The notes beneath the pieces were generated by a model. It was given only the letters and a program-made list of their open reading frames with translations, was not told where the DNA came from and made no database searches. From Termitomyces sp. T153 (lineage: Eukaryota > Basidiomycota > Agaricomycetes > Agaricales > Lyophyllaceae): a DNA stretch of 64,000 bases. The position numbers and the translations under genes are program-made. Of the stretch, positions 22,246 to 34,667 are shown one piece after another. The stretch spans positions 186,001 through 250,000 of the forward strand of contig JACKQL020000065.1 in the NCBI GenBank assembly GCA_018296165.2, read 5' to 3'. How positions within the stretch are numbered: the stretch's first letter is position 1; the number at the start of each line of letters is the position of its first letter.

Positions 22246-23487
22246 ATGTCTCCACAGAGTTCTATGTCTCAGCTTGCCAACCCAGACACACCCTTGGAGG
22301 CCCCAGCTCCACAGGACAAAGCCTGGACTTGCCTGCTACAACTAGAAACCCAAGTGCAATTACTGCAATCATCTCTCACCCATTATATGACCAAACTCTC
22401 TACCCTCTGTCAAATCACAGATCTGATCTCCCAATTGCTCCAGATGCTGCTCAAATGCCTAACTCCTACCTCCGCACCTCCCCTGGCTGTGGAACCAGCC
22501 CTGACCACATCTGCACCTGCCTCTGCAGCTCCAGTGACCCTACAGCCATGGATTCCGCACTCCACACTACCAGATGTGTATGATGGCATCTGCTCTGGTG
22601 GGGAACAATTCTTGCAGTCCTGCCTCACCTACATTCACCTCAGTAGGGATGCCTTTGACTCCAACACATTGAAAATAGCCTGAGTACTGTTATACATGAA
22701 GACTGGATGTGCCTCCACCTACATGTTGCAAGTCTTCTGTTTCTCTGGAGGTGTTGGAAGTTTTCCAGACTGGGCTGTCTTTGAGAAGGACTTCCACACA
22801 GAGTTTCTTCTGCCAGACCCTGCCAAGACTGTGGCCTTGACACTATGTAATAGGGAGCAATACAGGCAAGGAAAGCATATGCTGGATGAGTACATTGACT
22901 CATTCTGGGCTCTGGTTGAGCAGGCTGCTTACTCCAATGGCCTTCAATTATGCCTCACCTTCTGCAATGGCCTGCACCCTGCACTGGTGGAATGCATTGA
23001 CAATCTTGCAGAGGGTTGCCCAGACGATGAAAAGATTGCATTGTGGTATGAGGTGGCCTGGGACCAGTGGCAACTCATGGAGATCTAGAGGGAGCTCTGC
23101 CACCCACATCCCACACTGTGACTAGCTCTGGTCACCAGCTTCTGCCACTCCATACCTGCTTGCCCAATGCCAGCCCTTACTTCAGCCACTCCCACAGCAT
23201 GCCCCCTGCTGCCAGGAATCTCTATAGATGTGGACACCATCAGACAGCTCTGCACTGCCCTGCTGCTGTGCCAGAGATGCCAGAAGCCCAGGCACTTTGT
23301 ATAGCATTGCCCCCTGGGCCTGGAGGTATGTTACCTTTTCATGGCAGATCAGAAAAAACTCCTCCTGCAGCTTCTGGCCACAAAGGATGCTGCTGGAGCT
23401 CTGCCACTTGACAAGCCTATGCTGGAGTTGACCCCAGAGGAGATCAGCATGTGTGCATCACCCCTGGAGCTAGAGGAGGATTTTTAG
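22246..23487 (+). pseudogene. gag: Ba gag
   Basis: One frame with stops at 22681, 23086 and a few others. A helix-rich N-terminus is followed by a retrotransposon gag domain (FEKDFHTEFLLPDPAKTVAL, LDEYIDSFWALVEQA, CLTFCNGLHPALVECIDNLA), then a zinc knuckle at about 23262-23305 (CQRCQKPRHFV-stop-HC, spacing CX2CX4HX4C). The frame ends GAG GAT TTT TAG at 23485. Protease and RT lie in the -1 frame. Confidence 0.75.
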
Positions 23488-25610
23488 TTGAGCAACAGAT
23501 GAGGTGTATGCCTCTGTTGCTGGGTGCTAACAGGTTCTTGTGTTTGTCAATAGAAAATGAAATTGCCTTTTCTGATGCCCTTCATTCTGAGACAGAAGAA
23601 CCTCAACATCTCCTTCTAGACATACAAATACCAACTCCAGAGCCCCCACCAAGCTCCCTGACACCTCTGAGAGTCTGCTGGCATGGCTCCAACTGAGTGC
23701 ATTGAATGCCCCAACAGTATGTGATGGCTTCCAGCCCATCTGCCAACTCCCTGTGCCTTGATGTGGAAATAGAGATGATGGACACCCAGCAAACCTACAG
23801 AGTCATGGCTCTTCTGGATAGCAGAGCAACAGAACTGTTTCTGGACTTGGAGTTTGTTAAATGCCATGGCCTGACCACACAGCCCCTCTCCAAGTCCATT
23901 CCAGTCTACAACATTGACAGAATGCCTAACAAAGCAGGCACCATCAACTCTGTGGTTGACCTGGTTCTCTGCTATTGGAATCATGTAGAGCATGCCATTT
24001 TCACTGTCACCAGCTTGGGTAGGCAGGACATGATCCTTAGTTTTATGTGGCTCCATGAGCACAACCCCAAGGTAGATTAGACCAAAGGAGAGGTAACCAT
24101 GAGCAGATGCCCTTGGAAGTGCTCTGCCTGTGCCATGAAGGACAGGGAGAAATGCCAGGCCTGTGTTAGAGAGCACGCAGCCATCTGCAAATGTCATGCC
24201 AGACCTCTCCCCTTTGCTTATCTGGACTTCCTGGATCCCCCACCTCTGGTGTTCCCTTGTAGAGAGGCCCTCTATGAGGACAACCAGAGCAGTGGTGGAG
24301 CTCCAGAGGAGAAGTGTGGAGGGAAGTTTGGTGGCATACACAAGCTGCAGCTCCCAGACAAAGTGGTAGAGGTGGGGGACTGGATCTACACTACTACTAT
24401 ACATCCACCACCCTCAGTTGCAGAGATCTGGGCCAGCCAGACCACATTCCAGCTGCTGGCCCAGGCATTTGCTGCTAATGCTGCACTCTGAGAAGTTCCA
24501 AGATGTCATACCCCCCTACTTCCATGTGGTTGAGGATGTGTTCTCATAAGCCTTGTTTGACTTGCTTTCAGAGTGCAAGAGGTGGGACCATGCCATTGAA
24601 CTGCTGCTGGATTCCACACCCTTCAGCTGTAAGGTCTACCTGCTTGCACCCAGGGAGCAGGACAAGCTTGATGCCTTCCTGCAAGAAAACTTGGACTCTG
24701 GTTGTATCCACCCTTCCAAATCTCCAATGGCTTCTCCAGTCCACTTTATCAAGAAGAAGAATGGTTCACTCTGACTGGTTCAGGATTATTGGGTTCTCAA
24801 TGTCATGACAGTAAAGAATCATTATGCCCTCCCCCTCATCTCCAAGTTCATCAACAACCTCTGGAGTGTGCAATACTTCATTAAACTGGATGTCCAGTGG
24901 GGCTACAACAATGTGCATATCTAGGAAGGAGATGAGTGGAAGGCCACCTTCTGGACCAACCAGGGATTGTTCAAGCTGCTTGTTATTTTCTTCAGACTCA
25001 CCAACAGCCCTGCCACTTTCCAGACCATGATGAATGACATCTTCCAGAACCTCATTGCAGAGGACATAGTGTGTGTATATATCAACAACATCCTCATCTA
25101 CACCAAAACACTGGAGGAGCACCATCAGATCACTCAGCTTGTTTTGGAACACCTCTACCAGCACCAGCTCTACCTCAAACCAAGGAAGTGTGAATTTGAA
25201 CAGACCCGGATTGAGTATCTTGGCCTGATCATCTTGCATGGAGCCATAGAGATGGACCTGGTGAAGGTAGCAGGTGTGGCAGAGTGACCAGAGCCCAAGA
25301 ACAAGAAGGAGGTGCAGGCATTCCTTGGTTTTGCAAACTTCTACCAGAGATTCATCTAGGACTTCTTGCACCATGCCTGACCACTATTTGACCTCACTGG
25401 AAAGGATGTTACATGTAGTTGGGGACCTCTGGAGCAGGTGGCCTTCAATGCTTTCAAGTGCACCATGACCTCCAGATTTGTCCTCCCCTCCCTGGATAAC
25501 AACTCCCCCTTCTGGGTGGAAGCCAACAGCTCTGACTTTGCCACTGGGGCCATTCTCTCACAGCAATCTCCGGAGGATGGGAAGTGGCATCCAGTGGCCT
25601 TTTACTCCCT
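23451..25610 (+). pseudogene. pol: Ba pol: protease, RT, partial RNase H
   Basis: In the -1 frame relative to gag. The protease has ALLDSRAT, a change of G to R in the usual DSGAT. The RT follows from about 24500 after a frameshift, with stops at 24550, 24772, 24922 and 25285; it keeps WDHAIELL, IKKKNGSL and LKPRKCEFEQ blocks. The catalytic box reads YINN (25078-25089) instead of YLDD. RNase H begins [20 protein letters not shown] and breaks at 25610. Confidence 0.8.
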
Positions 25611-26760
25611 GGACCCCCAAACATCATTCCCAACCCACTTGCTTCCCTGGAGTTCCCCCTGACACTCTGTCAAACTCCCTCAACCATTGTACACCCTCAG
25701 CACCTGCTCTAGCTAACTCTGATGCTTCTCTGGCAAACCCAGATGGTCCCCTGGCCAACTCCAATGCCTTCTCCACAGCTGTCAACACTTCCCCTGACTC
25801 TTCTGAGCTCCTGGAACCCTCCCCCACCATTCCTGACTCCATTGTACATCACCCTCATCACTCTAATTCACCCAACCTACTCCAGAGTACCACAACAACC
25901 TCAGGACAATCCATATTCTCAGCTGATCCCATCAGAATATCACTGCAGCCTGCCCACTGATCACAACTGACACCTGTTGACCCTGTGCAGCTCTGCCAAA
26001 CCCTGCTGCCACACCTGCTGTCCTCCAGAGCTCTCCAGTAGTCAGTATATAAGTTGTAGAGTAGCTCCTTGTACTCTAGTCTTGATATTGTCTAACATTA
26101 CCTATGGTTTGATTGTCTCCATCTTGTGTTTTGTGTTCCATGTTATGCTTTTCTTTACTCTCAGTCTCCCAGTCTTATCTCAGTCTCTTGTCTTGCTTGT
26201 CTCTATTTCTGTTATTGTTCTTGTTATCATTTTGTATCTCCACCTGGATCTATTTTTGTTCTCATCTCAATCTTGTCTTGACTCCATCTTGTCCTGTTCA
26301 ACTCTGTTTCATCCCATTTGACTCCATTCTGATTATTGTGTTCAAGTCCTTTAATCTTGATGCCTTTACAAACTCTGCACTTACAACTACAAACCTCAAA
26401 CATTCTTTAAACCAACTCCAGACCTCACTAATTGCTTAGTCCCAAAACCCATCAACTTCTGTTGATCAAGCTCTGGCTCTGCTCCCATCACTTGTGTAGC
26501 CTCTGCTTACTCTGCACCTGTAACACTTGCTTCCAGACTTGTACCTGACACCCCACCAAGCCCAGCCCTTTCCCCACAACTCGTCCTAGACTCCTCCAGA
26601 CCACCCCAGACTTGTTTGGACCACTCTCCATCACTTATCCTCACAAGTCCCCCATGCTTAGACCTTTTCTGAGTGCCCAGTTATCAGTGCAGGGAATCAT
26701 GTTCACCTAGTAAGGATTTGCCCAGTGTAGCTGAGCCCCCATAGTCAGCAGAACCTGACA
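25611..26760 (+). repeat. Family A LTR, first ~11 bases missing
   Basis: Begins CTGGACCCCCAAACATCATT directly after the RNase H codons of Ba and runs to CCTGACA at 26760. The TATATAAG box is near 26045 and the CTAGTCTTGATATTG start box near 26078. Its right edge abuts the internal part of C1 at 26761. Confidence 0.8.
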
Positions 26761-28560
26761 CCCCAGTGCTTCCCAAAAATCTTCTCATTATGTCTTTATT
26801 ACCATCAGTATTCTCTGCCCCCTTATTCTCAGACAAGGACTGCACAGACAAATGGATGGAGGACCACAGTGAGCAGAAGGAGTTTGACTGTTGACAGTGG
26901 ATTGGCACAATGTACTGTAGTCATAAGTAACTTCACCCTGTTCCTCTGAGGTGGCTAACTGAGTATGGTAGAATTGTCTGCCACTATAGTGGGTCCTCCA
27001 GGGGGTCTTTGTGTGTGGGGAGGTTGAGGGCTCCTGATCATGTAGTTCCAAGCTGCTCTTCAAGGTCAAGCCTGGTGGTGGGGAAAGTGGAGGCTGTTCC
27101 AGAGGTGCAGAGGATTCCACAGGCAGAAGTGACAGCAGAGATGTTTGTGAGGGCATTGGGGTGGCCACAGAGTCCTCCTACCTTGGAGTGGTGTCAGAAT
27201 GAAGCTCTGGTGAGTCTTTGGTTTGTTCCTCCAGGGTTGGTTGAGTAATCCTTCCAATGCTCCCTCTGTGCCTGATGGGGGTAGCTATGCAAGTTTGACA
27301 AACTGTTGGCAGGGTCCCATGGGACACTTTGGTCTGTCTCCCATGCTGTGCAAGGCACAAAAAATGTTCAATTTTGTTAAAATGGTGGGTGGCCTGCATT
27401 GCTGTGGAGCAGGGATGGGAGGAGGGTTGGATGAGGGGGTAGCTGGGTGAGGCACAGAAGGCTAAGGCGTTGGGGTGGGAGTCGGGTCTGGAGGGAGAGA
27501 GAAGTGCAGAGTGGCCAGTGGGGAAGGTGGGACCCCCATGAGACAGGCAGAGGGAGGGGGCTCCAGCAGCAGTGGATAAGAGGAAGAAGAGGGCTTCTCT
27601 GCTACTAAAGGCAGGGCCTAGCAAGAGGCTGTGGGGCCAGGAGTCAATGGCAAGCCCTCCTGGCCCTCATGTTTATTCCCTCAGCTTGTGCATACTGCTA
27701 GGGCATCCATCAAGTTGTCTGGAGCCCACACCCTCAATTACCAAGGTCTTCCTTTGTTGACAGGTAGAGGCTTTATCAATAGCATTGACAGCACAGGAAG
27801 GGAACTCTGGCAAGTGGGGGAAGACTGGGACACAGCATGGAGGGAGAAGGAGGCACTGCAGTGGGAGTGGGACACTACAGTGCAAGTGGCCATGGAGCAG
27901 GTGTTGGAGATGCAGGGCTTGTGGGAGCACTTGATGCAGGTGGAGGTGTGGCCTGCAGGGGAGGCAGAGAAGCAGCAGAGCTTGGAGGTGGGGAGGTTGC
28001 CCCAGGCAGAGGTGGAGGCCAGCAGGTGATGGGAGAAATGGTTGGTGAGCAAGGCTGCCTTGGGGCATGCCAGAGTACTGTGTGAGTATCTCACCCTTTC
28101 TTCCATCTTCAGCTAATGAGTTTGGGGCAGGTTGAGTATGGGAGCATAGAGTCCTCTTAGAAAGAGCTACTGCTACATTCACATTGATCCAGGACAGGTT
28201 GGTGTAGATGCCCATGGACCAACCTCTGGAGCTGGACTAGGGGGTGGTGAGGATGGGGTGGCTGTTGGCGGAGCACCAGCAACATAATGCGGTGGCCATG
28301 GGGTCATGGTGAGAGGTAGCAGCAGACATGGGAGAGGTGTTGCCAAGGCTCACAGAGTCTCTGGTTATGGTGCAGGCACAGATGGAGGTAGACTTGGGGG
28401 TCGGGATAGTGGGGAGAGGGATTCTGGAGGGGAAGAGGGAGTGAGGAGCAGTTGGGCCCCATTTTCTTGCTATTTTGCACCTTTGTAGCTTCTGTACCAT
28501 TTTTTTTTGTAATTTCTCATCTTGTCTGATATTGAACCTTTGAGTTCTGGCAACCATGCA
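26761..28560 (+). pseudogene. C1 antisense-type gene: cysteine-cluster/coiled-coil protein
   Basis: Homologous to the minus-strand gene of C2 (44700-46062). Shared parts: SDKDCTDKWMEDHSEQKEF, LEWCQNEA, a cysteine segment near 27340-27375 (PCC-ARHKKCSIL in the matching frame), KRKKRASLLLKAGPSKRLWG, and a heptad-rich helix at about 27790-28030 (EDWDTAWREKEALQWEWD onward). Relative to C1's own orientation it is antisense and near the element's 3' end, as in E1. Stops and frame changes are frequent, so this copy is dead. The exon borders were not fully worked out. Confidence 0.55.
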
Positions 28561-28976
28561 AAGTTTTAGTTTGTGTGAGGGAATGAATAAGTGGAAACAT
28601 GCAGGGAGTTGTTTAGGGAAGTTGAATCCCCAATAAATCCAGAGGGGATTAAGCCCACTAATGCCATCTGTATTGGCTAGTCACAGGGTCATTGGGACTT
28701 GGTGGAGCATTGCAAGTGGGGTTTCCAGGGTCTGGCAGGGGTTTTGGGAGTTTTCTGTGGGGCTCCAACATGTCTTGGGGGTATTGATGGGCAGGGCATT
28801 GATTTGGGTTTGCTTTTTGAGGCTCAGACCAAGGCCAAGCAGTTGTCCTCAGGTCTGGGGTGATGTTGAGCATTGTGCTAGTTGGGTTGGGGGGGGGGGA
28901 GGCAGACCTCTGGACTTCAAGTATGCTTTGACAGTGGCTTTAGTTGTTGTGTCAATGTGGCTGGCAGAGGGGGCAG
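28561..28976. other. C1 internal noncoding segment
   Basis: No reading frame is convincing. Parts match the reverse complement of C2 around 44000-44560. A G10 run lies near 28891. The last five bases, GGCAG, are one copy of the B1 target duplication. Confidence 0.6.
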
Positions 28977-29344
28977 TATCAGGGGACTTCCATTTCCAAC
29001 CTCCACAACTTGTTCCAGCACTTCTGCAGCTTGTTCAACATCTCCAGGGCTCTTTCTAGAACTCTGGAGATCTCCAGAGGACTGTGGAGTTCTTCATATT
29101 ACCTCAGCAATCATTGCCCTAGGGTTAGGAGTAGCTCTGGTCTTCTGTACAGTAGTTCCCATGCCTCCACTGCTGCTGATGCACCACCCCAAGCAGCAGG
29201 GATCCTTAGACTTGTTCTCTTTGGATTCCCCTCTGCTAAGTGATCAGTTACTGATTGTACTGTTGTCTACTCTGCTAATATACTTTGTATTCCCCTCTGC
29301 TAGCTGCATGACTCTGATCAGCCACTCCAGAGGTTGCCCTTACA
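28977..29344 (+). repeat. B1 5' LTR
   Basis: Starts TATCAGGGGAC, where the 3' LTR has TGTCAGGGGAC (a G-to-A change in the terminal TG), and ends CCCTTACA. The start box AGACTTGTTCT is at 29208-29218. I see no TATA box at the expected distance. Confidence 0.9.
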
Positions 29345-29346
29345 GC

Positions 29347-29357
29347 AGAACAAGTCT
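29347..29357 (+). other. B1 self-primer binding site
   Basis: AGAACAAGTCT, two bases inside the LTR, is the exact reverse complement of AGACTTGTTCT at 29208-29218 in the LTR (11 of 11). This is the Tf1 arrangement, in which the 5' end of the RNA folds back to prime minus-strand synthesis. Confidence 0.75.
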
Positions 29358-29450
29358 CCTAAAACTGGTCTGGAAGCCCCTCATAGCTGCAAGGAACTTC
29401 CAAGCTGCTATCTGTCACTTTCCTACTAGGATTAAACACCATGGAGTCCT

Positions 29451-30674
29451 ATGTTTCAGCTTGCCAACACAGACACACTGTTGGAGGCCCCAGCCCCACA
29501 GAAAAAAGCCTGGACTTGCCTGCTACACTTAGAATCTCAGATGCAACTAATGCAATCATCTCTCACCCACTATACCACCAAACTCTCTACTCTTGATCAA
29601 ACAACCAATCTTATCTCCCAATCACTCCAGGCATTGCTTGAATGCCTAACCCCAAACTCTGCCCCTCCCGTGGCTGCAGAACCAGCCCCAACTGTGTCTG
29701 CACCCATCTCTGCAGCTCCAGTGACCTTACAACCATGGATTCCATGTCCTGCACTACCAGACACATACAACAGTGCCTGCTCTGGTAGGGAGCAATTCCT
29801 GCAGTCCTGCCTCACTTATATCCACCTCAGTAGGGACACCTTTGACTCCAACATGTTGAAAATAGCCTGGGTGCTGTCATAAATGAAGACTGAATCTGCC
29901 TCCACCTACATGCTGCAAGTTTTCTGTTGCTCTGGAGGTGTTGGAAGTTTTCTGGACTGGGCTGCCTTTGAGAAGGACTTCTGCATGGAGTTTTTCCTGC
30001 TAGACCCTGCTAAGACTGTGACCTTGACACTACATGATAAGGAGCAGTACAAGCAAGGGAAGCGTACACTGGATGAGTACATTGACTCATTTCAGGCTTT
30101 GGTCAAGCAGGCCACTTACTCTGACAGCCTGCAGCTGTGCCTCATCTTCTGGGACAGCTTGCACTCTGCACTAGTGGAATGCATTGACAACTTAGTAGAG
30201 GGCTGCCCCAACAATGAAAGGATTGTGTTGTGGTACAAGGTAGCCTGGGACTAATGGCAGCTCATGGAGATTTGAAGGGAGCTCTGCTGCCCACATTCCA
30301 CACTGCACCCAGCTCCAATCAGCAATCTCCACTACTCTGCATCTGCCCGCCCAATGCCGGCCCTTGCTCCGGCCATTCCTGCTGCACACCCCCTGCCACT
30401 GGGAATCCCCATGGATGTGGATGGTGCCAGGCAGCTCTGCACTGCACTGCCACTGTGTTGGAGATGCTAGAAGCCTGGGCACTTTGCACAGCACTGTCCC
30501 CTGGGCCTGGAGGTGTGCTACCTTTTCATGGCAGAGCAGGAGGAACTCCTCCTGCAGCTGCTGGCCCTGAAGAATGCTGCCAGAGCTCCATCATTGGATG
30601 AGGCTATGCCAGAGTTGACCCTGGAGGAAATCAGTGCATGTGCCTCACCTCTGGAGTTGGAGGGGGATTATTAG
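29451..30674 (+). pseudogene. gag: B1 gag
   Basis: A single frame, broken by TAA at 29880, TAA at 30252 and others. The gag domain includes FEKDFCMEFFLLDPAKTVTL and LDEYIDSFQALVKQA. The zinc knuckle near 30455-30500 reads CWRC-stop-KPGHFAQHC. The frame ends GGG GAT TAT TAG at 30672-30674. It is about 76 percent alike to Ba by eye in the better stretches. Confidence 0.78.
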
Positions 30675-33600
30675 TTGAGCAGTGGATGAGGTGTATGCCT
30701 CCATCACTGGGTGCTAACAGGTTCTTGTGTCTGTTGATAGAAAATAAAACTGCCTTTTCTGACACTCTTCATTCTGAGACAGAAGAACCTCAATGCTCCC
30801 CTCCAGACATACCAATACTAACTCTGGAGCCCCTGTCAAGATCTCCAACACCCCCAAAGGTCCATTGGCATGGCCCCACTTGAGTGTGCCAAATGCCCTG
30901 ACAGTACATGATGGCCACCAGCCTGTCCACCAACTCCCTGTGTCTTGATGTGGAGATTGAGACAACAGACACTCAGCAAACCTGGAGTCATGGCTCTTCT
31001 GGATAGCGGAGCAACAGGACTGTTTCTGGACTCAGAGTTTGTCAAATGCCATGGCCTAACCACACAGCTCCTCTCCAAGTCCATTCCAGTCTACAACATT
31101 GACAGAATGCCTAACAAAGCAGGTGCCATCAACTCTGTGGTTGACCTGGTTCTCTACTATTGGAATCATGCAGAGCATGCTGTTTTTACTGTCACCAGCT
31201 TGGATAAGCAGGACATGATCCTTAGTTTCACATGGCTCCATGAGCACAACCCCAAGGTAGATTGGACTAAAGGAGAGGTAACCATGAGCAGATGCCCTTG
31301 GAAGTGCTCTGCCTGTGCCATGGAGGACAGGGTGGAGTGCCAGGCCCAAGTCCAAGAGCATGCAGCTATTTGCACATGTTGTGCCAGCCCTTTCCCCTTT
31401 GCAGATCTAGACCTCCTGGTGTTCCCTTGTAGGGAGGCCCTCTACAAGGATAATCAGAGCAGCAGTGGAGCCCTGGAGGAGGAGTGTGGAGGGCAGTTTG
31501 GTGGTGTATGCAAGCTGGAGCTCCTGGACAAAGCAATAGAAGTGGGTGATCAAATCTATGCCACTGCCATATACCCGCTGCCTGCTGTTGTGGAAATCCA
31601 GGCTAGCCAGACCATGTTCCAGCAGCTGGCCTAGGCCTTTGCTGCTAATGCCACACCTCAAGAGTTCCGGGATGTGGTACCTCCCTACTTAAGCCTCGTT
31701 TGACTCGCTTTCTGAGTGCAAGAAGTGGGACCATGCCATTGAACTGCTGCCCAATTCCACACCATCCAGCTGTAAGGTCTACTTACTTGCACTCAGGGAG
31801 CAGGATGAGCTTGACGCATTCCTGTGAGAAAACCTGGACTCCAGTCAAATCCACCCATCCAAGTCTCTGATGGTGTCTCCAGTCTTCTTTATCAAGAAGA
31901 AGGATGGCTCTCTCCAACTGGTCCAGGACTACTGGGTTCTCACTGCCATGATGGTGAAGAACCATTACCCTCTCCCTCTCATCTCTGAGCTCATCAACAA
32001 CCTCCAGGGTACATGATACTTCATTAAATTGGACATCTAGTGGAGTTACAACAATGTGCACATCTAGGAAGGAGATGAGTGGAAGGCCGCCTTCTGGACC
32101 AACCAAGGATTGTTCGAGCCACTTGTTATGTTCTTTGGGCTCACCAATAGCTCCACCACCTTTCAGACCATGATGAATGACATCTTTTGGGACCTCATAG
32201 CAGAGGGTGTAGTGTGTGTGCACCTTGATAACATCCTCATCTATACTAAAACACTGGAGGAACACTGTTGGTTCACTTGCCTCATTCTAGAACACCTCCA
32301 CCAGCACCAGCTCTACCTCAAGCTGGAGAAGTGCAAGTTTGAACAGACCCAGATTGAGTACCTTGGCCTAATCATCTTGCACAGAGCTGCAGAGATGGAC
32401 CTGGTGAAGGTAGCAGGGGTGGCAGAGTGGCCAGAGCCCAAGAACAAGAAGGAGGTGCAGGCATTCCTTGGTTTTGTGAACTTCTACTGAAGGTTCATCC
32501 AGGACTTCTTGCACCATGCCCGTTCACTATTTGACCTCATTGGAAAGGATGTTACATAGAGTTGGGGACCTCTAAAGCAGTTGGCCTTTGACACTCTCAA
32601 GTCCACTGTGACCTCCAGACCAGTCCTCCTCTTCCCAGATGACAACTCTCCCTTCTGGATAGAAGCCAACAGCTCTGACTTTGCCACTGGGGCTGTGCTC
32701 TCACAGCAATTTCCAGAGGATGGGAAGTGGCATCCAGTGGCCTTTTACTCCAAGAGCCTGAACGTGGTGGAGCAGAACTACAAGATCCATGACAAGGAGA
32801 TGCTGGCCATCATCCAGTTCCTGGAGGAGTAGTGGCACTTTCTGAAAGGTGTGCAGCACAAGTTCAAGGTCTGGATAGATCACAAGAACCTTGAATACTT
32901 CTGGATGGCCAAGAAGCTCAATTGCTGACAGGCCCAGTGGTCCCTTTACCTTGCCAACTGTGACTTCTCTTTACACCACAAGCCTGGCCAGAGCATGGGG
33001 AAACCAGACGCTCTGTCCCAGAGAGCAGACCATAGCATGAAGGGGGATAACAGCAACATTGTGCTCCTCTGCCCCAAACTGTTTGCAATCTGAGCCATGG
33101 AGGGTCTAGCCATCAAGGGAGCAGAAGCAAACATTCTCTAGGACATACATTGGGGTAATTGGGACAGTTGGCAGGAGGAACTTGTGGTGCAAGCAGCTCG
33201 GATGCTTAAGTTGGAGCCTACCACTGGTGCCAAGGCAGTCTGCACAGACAAATGGGCCCTCTGAGATGGAATTCTGACCTTCCGAGACCATATCTACATC
33301 CCCAACATTCCAGAGCTCCGTCAGAAAATTGTGGAGCAACACCATGACTCCCACATCACCAGGCACCCCCAGAGCTACTGGTGGCCCCAGATGTCCCGGT
33401 ATATTGGATCCTACACTAGTACATGTGACCTCTGCTTCCAGACCAAGCTCCAATGCTGACTCCCCTATGGACAGCTACACCTGTTGCCCATGCCCACGGA
33501 ATAATGGAGCATGGCTCCTGTGGACTTTATTGTGGAGGTCTCCAACACTCATGGTTACAATGCAATCATGGTGGTGGTAGACCTGTATGGCAAGCGAGTG

Positions 33601-34641
33601 CACTTCATTCCAACCCACACCACCTGCTCTGCCATGGGCATTGCAAACCTGTACCAGAAGAATGTCTGAAAGCTCCATGGCCTCTCCAATGCCTACATCT
33701 CTGATCAGGGACTGCAATTTGTGGTGGAGTTCACCAGGGAGCTCTACTGTCTGCTTGGAGTAAAGCTCCACACTTCCACTGCCTACCACCCACAGTCCAA
33801 TGGCCAGATGGAACACGTGAACTAGGAGTTAGAGCAGTACCTCTGCCTCTTTTGCAATGAGCACCAGGATAACTGGGACAAACTCCTCCCTGATGCCAAG
33901 TTCTAATACAACAACCATGTTCACACATCCACCCAGTTCTCCCCATTCTTCCTTGATATGGGACAGCATTTGCACATGGGTTTTCAACCCCAGGCTCAAC
34001 CCTCAGAGAATGAGGCAGTAAAAAAATCTGTGGACTGGATGAAGAGATCACAGGAGGAGGCCCAGGCAGCACTGGCAAAGGCAAAAGATGACATGGCATG
34101 ATACTACATCCGCAGAAGGACACTGGAATGCAAATATCAGCCTGGAGATAGAGTCTACCTGGATGCCTCTGACATTACAACTACCTGGCCCTCAAAAAAG
34201 CTGTTGCACTGCCAGTTGGGACCCTTTATGGTAGAACAACAGATAGGACCCTTGGCCTATTGACTCTGGCTCCTCATGGGGATGCGCCAGCTTTATCCAG
34301 TGTTCAACATGGTCAAACTAACTCTGGCCCCTAAGGATCCTATTCTGGGGTGTTGTCTGCCACCTCCACTGCCACCTGTAGTAGTCAATGACAATGAGGA
34401 ATACAAGGTGGAGGAAATTATTGATAGCCATTTATTCTGGAGATGACTACAGTACAAGATGAAGTGGAAAGGCTATGGGATTGAGGATATCTCCTGGGAG
34501 CCATGGGAGGACATACATGCCCTCATACTCATCAAAGAGTTTCACTGGAGACATCCAGATGCCCTGCACACCATACAAGAAATCTACCCTATCTCACCAG
34601 CAGACCAAGTGATCAGGGACTTCTTTTACCATGCACATTGA
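30660..34641 (+). pseudogene. pol: B1 pol: protease, RT, RNase H, integrase, chromodomain
   Basis: -1 frame relative to gag, with a small deletion near 30980. Protease ALLDSGATGLFLDSEFV is intact in sequence. The RT box reads HLDN (32221-32232) for YLDD. RNase H shows [14 protein letters not shown] and HDKEMLAII. Integrase has an HHCC region (near 33330-33435) and DDE residues in PVDFIVEVSN, ISDQGLQFV and GQMEHVN-stop-ELE. The chromodomain near 34390-34560 has EYKVEEIIDS and MKWKGYGIEDISWEP, which in chromoviruses binds methylated histone H3 and steers integration. At least ten stops interrupt it. Confidence 0.88.
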
Positions 34642-34654
34642 GACACCACATGCT

Positions 34655-34667
34655 AGAGGGGGGGTGA
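34655..34667 (+). other. B1 polypurine tract
   Basis: AGAGGGGGGGTGA directly before the 3' LTR (TGTCAGGGG). Confidence 0.7.

Larger units (their letters stand above)
21793..25610 (+). mobile_element. Ba: family B chromodomain-type element, 3' half missing
   Basis: The LTR (21793-22139), primer site, gag, protease, RT and start of RNase H are present in order. The copy stops in RNase H at 25610, inside the codons for PVAFYS, where family A LTR sequence takes over at a shared ACTCC. A stretch of family B integrase at 39829-40410 could be part of the same original element. Many in-frame stops and at least one frameshift (about 24490) mark it as old. Confidence 0.85.

Noticed and set aside
23616..24404. 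Minus-strand ORF of 262 codons opposite Ba protease
   Set aside because: Antisense of protease codons, with no introns and no domain; unlike the spliced antisense genes at 7654-9678.
24766..25374. Long minus-strand ORF of 202 codons opposite Ba RT
   Set aside because: It is the shadow of the RT coding strand; similar shadows occur opposite B1 and B2 RT.
27673..28215. Minus-strand ORF of 180 codons in C1
   Set aside because: Antisense of the coiled-coil part of the accessory gene, whose repetitive codons give leucine/histidine-rich shadows.
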